Shown here in pieces: positions 60,420 to 64,000 of a DNA stretch of 64,000 bases. The DNA lies in assembly GCA_002914845.1 (NCBI GenBank), contig JXTC01000093.1, positions 775,823 through 839,822 on the forward strand, given 5' to 3'. Under the pieces are notes generated by a model. The model ran no database searches, was not told the origin of the DNA, and was given only the letters and a program-made list of their open reading frames with translations. Origin of the DNA: Trema orientale (lineage: Eukaryota > Streptophyta > Magnoliopsida > Rosales > Cannabaceae). Numbering within the stretch: position 1 is the stretch's first letter; each line of letters starts with the position of its first letter. Made by a program: the position numbers and the translations under genes.

Positions 60420-60864
60420 CTTACAACTTAAGTGTCATATACAGACATACAATATAATCACAAAATTTACAAATATGACATATATGACATAAGGTGGGAA
60501 ACTATCATAAGATACCTAGCACAACATTAATAAGCCTTCCTTTGGGCCGACTCATTAACTTGCAAGTAGTACTCTCAAGTGTAATGATCAAACATTGACA
60601 GTAAATCCTGTAAAACAACAAATCTTCCTTTGGGCCGATTTATTGATTACACAGAAACTGAACAACCGTCACGCATTTACCATCATATGTGTGTTTATTG
60701 TCGTGCCAAATGATCACCTTCTTTTGGGCCGATAATCACCCGTATTAATAATAAACTCATGACATCTTTATATATCAGAATAAATAAGACTATGCAATAG
60801 AGGTTACTTTGGCAACTTATTGCTTTATCGAATCCATCTCAACATACAAGACAAATGGTATAAT
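60420..60864 (-). other. Copia leader with three TCGGCCCAAA repeats
   Basis: The word TTTGGGCCGA occurs at 60541, 60629 and 60723, at a spacing of 88-94 bp. The rest is AT-rich. It is the untranslated leader between the (lost) 5' LTR and gag. No primer binding site is seen, so the end has been lost or lies beyond the second Copia element. Confidence 0.6.
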
Positions 60865-62180
60865 TGTTGAGTCATGCCTTGCAGCAAAAATCATCTCTTA
60901 TATTTTGAAGTTAACAAACATGTGATTGAGAACTGATAATCTACTTGAGTGTGCAGCAAATGAAATTGAAACGATCACAAGACATTCAAGAAAGATTATG
61001 GAATAGAGCTTGAAGACAAAATTCAAGAATACAAGACTTAGATCAACAAAGGTTAAAACACTTAGTTCTTGTATTTGAATACTTGTCTACACATTATATG
61101 ATCTAAATGGCTCAAAGATTTCATAAAATTGGAAATTTTCAAAGCAAAACTGTCAAATCTATTTATCTCCAATTAAAATATGAAATCTATTTTAGACAAG
61201 CTTTTAAATTGATTTATGAATTTCTATAGTTCCTATATTACATAATAAATCAATTTATAAAGTCACATTTTGGAAATAATTGAAAAAGACTTGAAATAAA
61301 ATTGAAAGATTGCTCTCGGGTAGAATCGGTCTACCTAAAACCCAGTTTCGGTCTGCCGATTCCCCTGCCTATTTTCAGCAAATTTCAGAATTCGACCGTT
61401 AGAACTGCACTACCAACGGCTAGTTTTTTCGATCGACCGAAAACACATTTTCGGTCTACCGAAAGTGACAGAATGTCTGTCTAACGGCTATAAACGGCTA
61501 GTTTTCATTCAAGTCTATATATAGAGGCTTTTCTAACACTTGAAACTATCTTTGAACATCCTTACATTGCTTATATCATACTTTCAAAGTGTTCAAATCA
61601 ATTTTTGTGAACCAAACTTTCAAATCCACTTTTTCACAAAAATCCATTGAGCCAAACTAGATCATATCTTGAGTGTTCATCTATTCTCACTAAGCCTACT
61701 TTGTATTATCTGAGAGACTAGTTGAGAGCATCAACACAAAAAAAAAAAAAACCAAAATTACATTTGTGAGGTGAGGTTGACATCGGATTCATAAACAACC
61801 CGGTTTAGGTGATATTGGCACCGGAGTCTAAACAATCCGTGATAGGCGTGATAGAGCCGGATTCAAGACTATTGTAAAGGTGTGAGTGTGCCTAAGGAGA
61901 AAGCACTTGTTGTATAAAAGGGGTGGTCAAGCCTATTCTCTTGATCAAATAGTGGATAGCTCAAAGGGGGTTGCCAAGAGCCGGGGACGTAGACAAACCT
62001 TTGTGTTTGTTAAACCTCATAAAAATAAGTATTTGCATTTCTCTATCCCTATCTCAATTTCATTTATATGCAATTAATCTATTTTTACTAGATTGTTTTA
62101 TTTACTTGCATTATTTACGAAGAATTTTTTAAAACCCAATTCACCCCCCCTCTTGGGTTAGTTAGCCTTGGACTTATATT
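60865..62180 (+). mobile_element. 5' LTR and leader of a second Copia element
   Basis: The sequence starts TGTTGAGTCATGCC and precedes a Copia-type primer site at 62181. It has a TATA-like word CTATATATAG at 61515-61524 and a region (CCGGGGACGTAGACAAACC, about 61981) and the CACCCCCCCTCTTGGGTTAG tail typical of Sirevirus-type LTR/leader sequences. The LTR end cannot be fixed, because the second LTR lies outside the window. The start position is a best guess. Confidence 0.65.
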
Positions 62181-62192
62181 TGGTATCAGAGC
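62181..62192 (+). other. Primer binding site of the Copia element
   Basis: TGGTATCAGAGC is complementary to the 3' end of initiator methionine tRNA, the usual primer site of plant Copia elements. It is followed by the gag start 38 bases downstream. Confidence 0.9.
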
Positions 62193-62229
62193 TTGGTGCT
62201 CAAATTTTTAAAACTTAACCATTTTTGAG

Positions 62230-63900
62230 ATGACTAGCCCAAACAATTTTTCTTTTCAATATGAGGGATTGTCTCCATCTAAACCACCTTTTTTTAATGG
62301 TAGTGATTTTAACTATTGGAGAAGCCGTATGGATACATATCTTAGGTCTCTTGATTTTGATTTATGGTATATTGTTACTAAGGGATCTATTAAAATAACT
62401 AAAGTGGTTGATGGAAGAGAAGTTGATAAAGACATAGAAGAATATGATGAAAAAGATAAAATTAATTTTACCAAAAATGGTAGAGCTAGAAATATTCTTA
62501 TGTGTGGCCTAGATAGGAATATTTATAACAATATTGAGAAAGCTAGAGATGCTCATGAATTATGGAATATGCTAGAGGTCTCTTATCAAGGAACTAGCTC
62601 TATGAAAGAAACTAGAATCAACATCTTCACTAGAAACTATGAATTGTTCAAAATGGAGAAAGATGAGTCTATTTCACAAATGTTTACTAGATTCACAACT
62701 ATCATTAACTCTCTTGGTGCTTTAGGAAAACTATTCCCAAATAGTGAGTTGGTGAGCAAAATCCTCCGAAGTCTTCCTCGAGCTTATAGAAGCAAAGTAG
62801 TAGCTATTCAAGAAGCTAAGGATCTTAGCAAGCTTCCTCTTGAAGAACTTATAGGTTCACTCATGACCCATGAAATTCTTATGAAGGAAACAAATGAAGA
62901 AGAAGGAGAGGAGAAGAAAAAGAAAGGAATAGCACTCAAAGTCGCCATACAAGAAAACATTGAGAAAGAAGAAGAATTTATGGATAGTGAGCTTGAAGAT
63001 ATTGCTCTACTCACCAAAAGATACAAGAAGTATCTAAATTTCAAGAAGAAGAACTTCAAGAAGAACACCAAAGACAATGACTTCCGAGAGAAGAAAATAA
63101 AGGATGACCAAATTACTTGCTTTGAATGCAAGAAACCGGGTCATATGAAGAATGAATGTCCCTTGAGAAGAAAAATGAAGAAGAAGGCAATGAAAGCCAC
63201 TTGGGATGATAGTGAAGAAGAAGAATCCGAAGGAGATGAACAAAAAGAAATTGCCAACATGTATTTTATGACAATAGAAAATGAGGTAAGCTCACTTGAA
63301 CATAAAGTTGAATTTCATGATAGTGATGCAAGTAGCGAGTTTAGTGAAAATGATAGTGATTGTGATTTATCATATAAAAATTTATTAAGTGATTTTCATG
63401 ATTTACACAAGAACTATGAAAAACTCATTTTCAAGAACAATGCCCTTAAAAAGGAAATTCTTAGGTTATCTAAAATGGTTGAAAAATTTACAAAAGATGA
63501 AGAAGTAAAATTATTGTGTAGTAATTGTGATACTTTGTCAAAAGAAAACACTTCCTTGAATGACAAAACTTTAGACTTGACCGAAGTTGTCCACAAATTC
63601 ACAATTGGAAAGAAAAACTTTGATATGATGCTTGGTGGACAAAAATGCGTTTTTGACAAAGGAGGTATTGGATACAAATCTTCTATTAAACAAAAATACC
63701 TCAAAAACTATTTTGTAAAAGCTAGTTCTAGTGGCATCAAACACACTTGCACTTATTGCAATCAAGATGGACATACTAGTTTTTCATGCTTTGTGAAAAA
63801 GAATACATACTTTGGTGGAAAACTAGCCTGGGTACCAAAAGAATCTAGAACTAACAATCACGGACCCAAATTAGTATGGGTACCAAAAATCAAAGTTTGA
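62230..63900 (+). CDS. Copia gag polyprotein (Sirevirus-like)
   Basis: An open frame of 556 codons begins MTSPNNFSFQYEGLSPSKPP and has the UBN2-type gag core (NYWRSRMDTYLRSLDFDLW, HELWNMLEVSYQGTS, SQMFTRFTTIINSLG). A zinc knuckle C-X2-C-X4-H-X4-C (CFECKKPGHMKNEC) lies at 63118-63159 and a coiled-coil-rich stretch follows. A second CxxC-type finger (CTYCNQDGHTSFSC) lies near the end. The length and the second finger fit the extended gag of Sireviruses. The gag stop at 63898-63900 precedes the protease frame. Gag assembles the retroelement particle in the cytoplasm. The frame is intact, so the element is relatively young. Confidence 0.92.
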   Translation: MTSPNNFSFQYEGLSPSKPPFFNGSDFNYWRSRMDTYLRSLDFDLWYIVTKGSIKITKVVDGREVDKDIEEYDEKDKINFTKNGRARNILMCGLDRNIYNNIEKARDAHELWNMLEVSYQGTSSMKETRINIFTRNYELFKMEKDESISQMFTRFTTIINSLGALGKLFPNSELVSKILRSLPRAYRSKVVAIQEAKDLSKLPLEELIGSLMTHEILMKETNEEEGEEKKKKGIALKVAIQENIEKEEEFMDSELEDIALLTKRYKKYLNFKKKNFKKNTKDNDFREKKIKDDQITCFECKKPGHMKNECPLRRKMKKKAMKATWDDSEEEESEGDEQKEIANMYFMTIENEVSSLEHKVEFHDSDASSEFSENDSDCDLSYKNLLSDFHDLHKNYEKLIFKNNALKKEILRLSKMVEKFTKDEEVKLLCSNCDTLSKENTSLNDKTLDLTEVVHKFTIGKKNFDMMLGGQKCVFDKGGIGYKSSIKQKYLKNYFVKASSSGIKHTCTYCNQDGHTSFSCFVKKNTYFGGKLAWVPKESRTNNHGPKLVWVPKIKV

Positions 63901-63913
63901 TTCTTATATGTAG

Positions 63914-64000
63914 GTACCAAAGAAGAAGAGCTTTTGGTTCTTGGATAGTGGTTGCTCTAAACACATGACCGGCAATTATTCCTTGCTCTCATCGTTTACA
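63914..64000 (+). pseudogene. Start of Copia pol (protease), truncated by the window end
   Basis: The bases after gag translate, in a frame shifted by one from gag, to SFWFLDSGCSKHMTGNYSLL. DSGCSKHMTG is the Copia aspartic protease motif. A stop and a frame change separate it from gag. Whether that is a programmed arrangement or a mutation cannot be told here. The pol gene continues outside the window. Confidence 0.8.

Larger units (their letters stand above)
50935..60864 (-). mobile_element. Copia retrotransposon (TNT1-94-like), nested and broken
   Basis: On the minus strand the remains are, in order, leader (60864-60420), gag (60319-59965), a large unsequenced or deleted part, reverse transcriptase (58340-57282), RNase H (about 57270-56750), a polypurine tract (AAGTGGGAGAT, about 56239-56249) and a 3' LTR. 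The 3' LTR begins TGTTAGGAAATTATATTTCC at 56238 and continues beyond the inserted CACTA element to about 50935 (about 245 bp net). The 5' LTR is missing because a second Copia element starts at about 60865. Several stops interrupt the pol frame, so the element is dead. Confidence 0.85.

Noticed and set aside
1-64000. A wholly new multi-gene system
   Set aside because: Every well-supported gene belongs to a known plant or transposon family, and nothing in their arrangement indicates joint function.

Overview
The window is plant nuclear DNA, very probably from a eudicot. The evidence is AT-rich intergenic DNA, intron-rich genes with plant GT-AG junctions, plant-only protein families (PGG-type ankyrin protein, malectin-like ectodomains, Cf/Hcr-type receptor-like protein, F-box-associated domains) and Copia, Gypsy, CACTA, hAT and MITE-class transposons. 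The species is not identifiable; a rosid is a guess from the general look of the genes. The assembly is imperfect: a 623-base N gap (49655-50277) and two single Ns (52228, 58643), both of which look like bad joins.

Left part (1-21 kb). Intergenic DNA holds several MITE-like foldback elements and a GC-rich island (3.13-3.5 kb). A complete three-exon ankyrin/PGG membrane protein gene lies at 6986-10268 (+). A degenerate GTTACT/CTAGT repeat field covers 14.2-15.3 kb. Between 16.1 and 19.5 kb lies a gene graveyard: a copy of the first two exons of the downstream UFL1 gene, an F-box-associated gene broken by a hAT-like insertion and a frameshift, and an antisense PPR remnant.

Centre (21-46 kb). 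A complete UFL1 homologue (UFM1 E3 ligase) has 20 coding exons that I could phase end to end (21421-30936, 817 aa). Its intron 18 is swollen by a solo LTR with a perfect 5-bp target duplication and by a 266-bp tandem duplication. Next come two tandem malectin-like genes without kinase (31849-33731 and 38694-40354) with identical exon phases, separated by a LINE remnant that itself carries a MITE. Beyond them are a foldback element with tandem-repeat arms, a long MITE, and a 2.04-kb solo LTR of probable Gypsy type with a perfect ATTTA duplication.

Right part (47-64 kb). A receptor-like protein (LRR-RLP) gene on the minus strand runs into the assembly gap. On its far side a small RLP remnant on the plus strand is cut off by a nested transposon stack. 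The stack is a minus-strand Copia element of TNT1-94 type (about 50.94-60.86 kb), with a CACTA deletion derivative in its 3' LTR, a long inverted-repeat element in its body, and a second, plus-strand Copia element (Sirevirus-like gag) in its 5' leader that continues past the window.

The genes have no operon-like relation. UFL1 acts in protein ufmylation, while the ankyrin, malectin-like and RLP genes are membrane or secreted proteins of families often linked to stress or defence. I found no convincing undescribed system; the most informative signals are the dated nesting order of the transposons, the stop-free intron in UFL1, the two tandem kinase-less malectin genes and the assembly joins.
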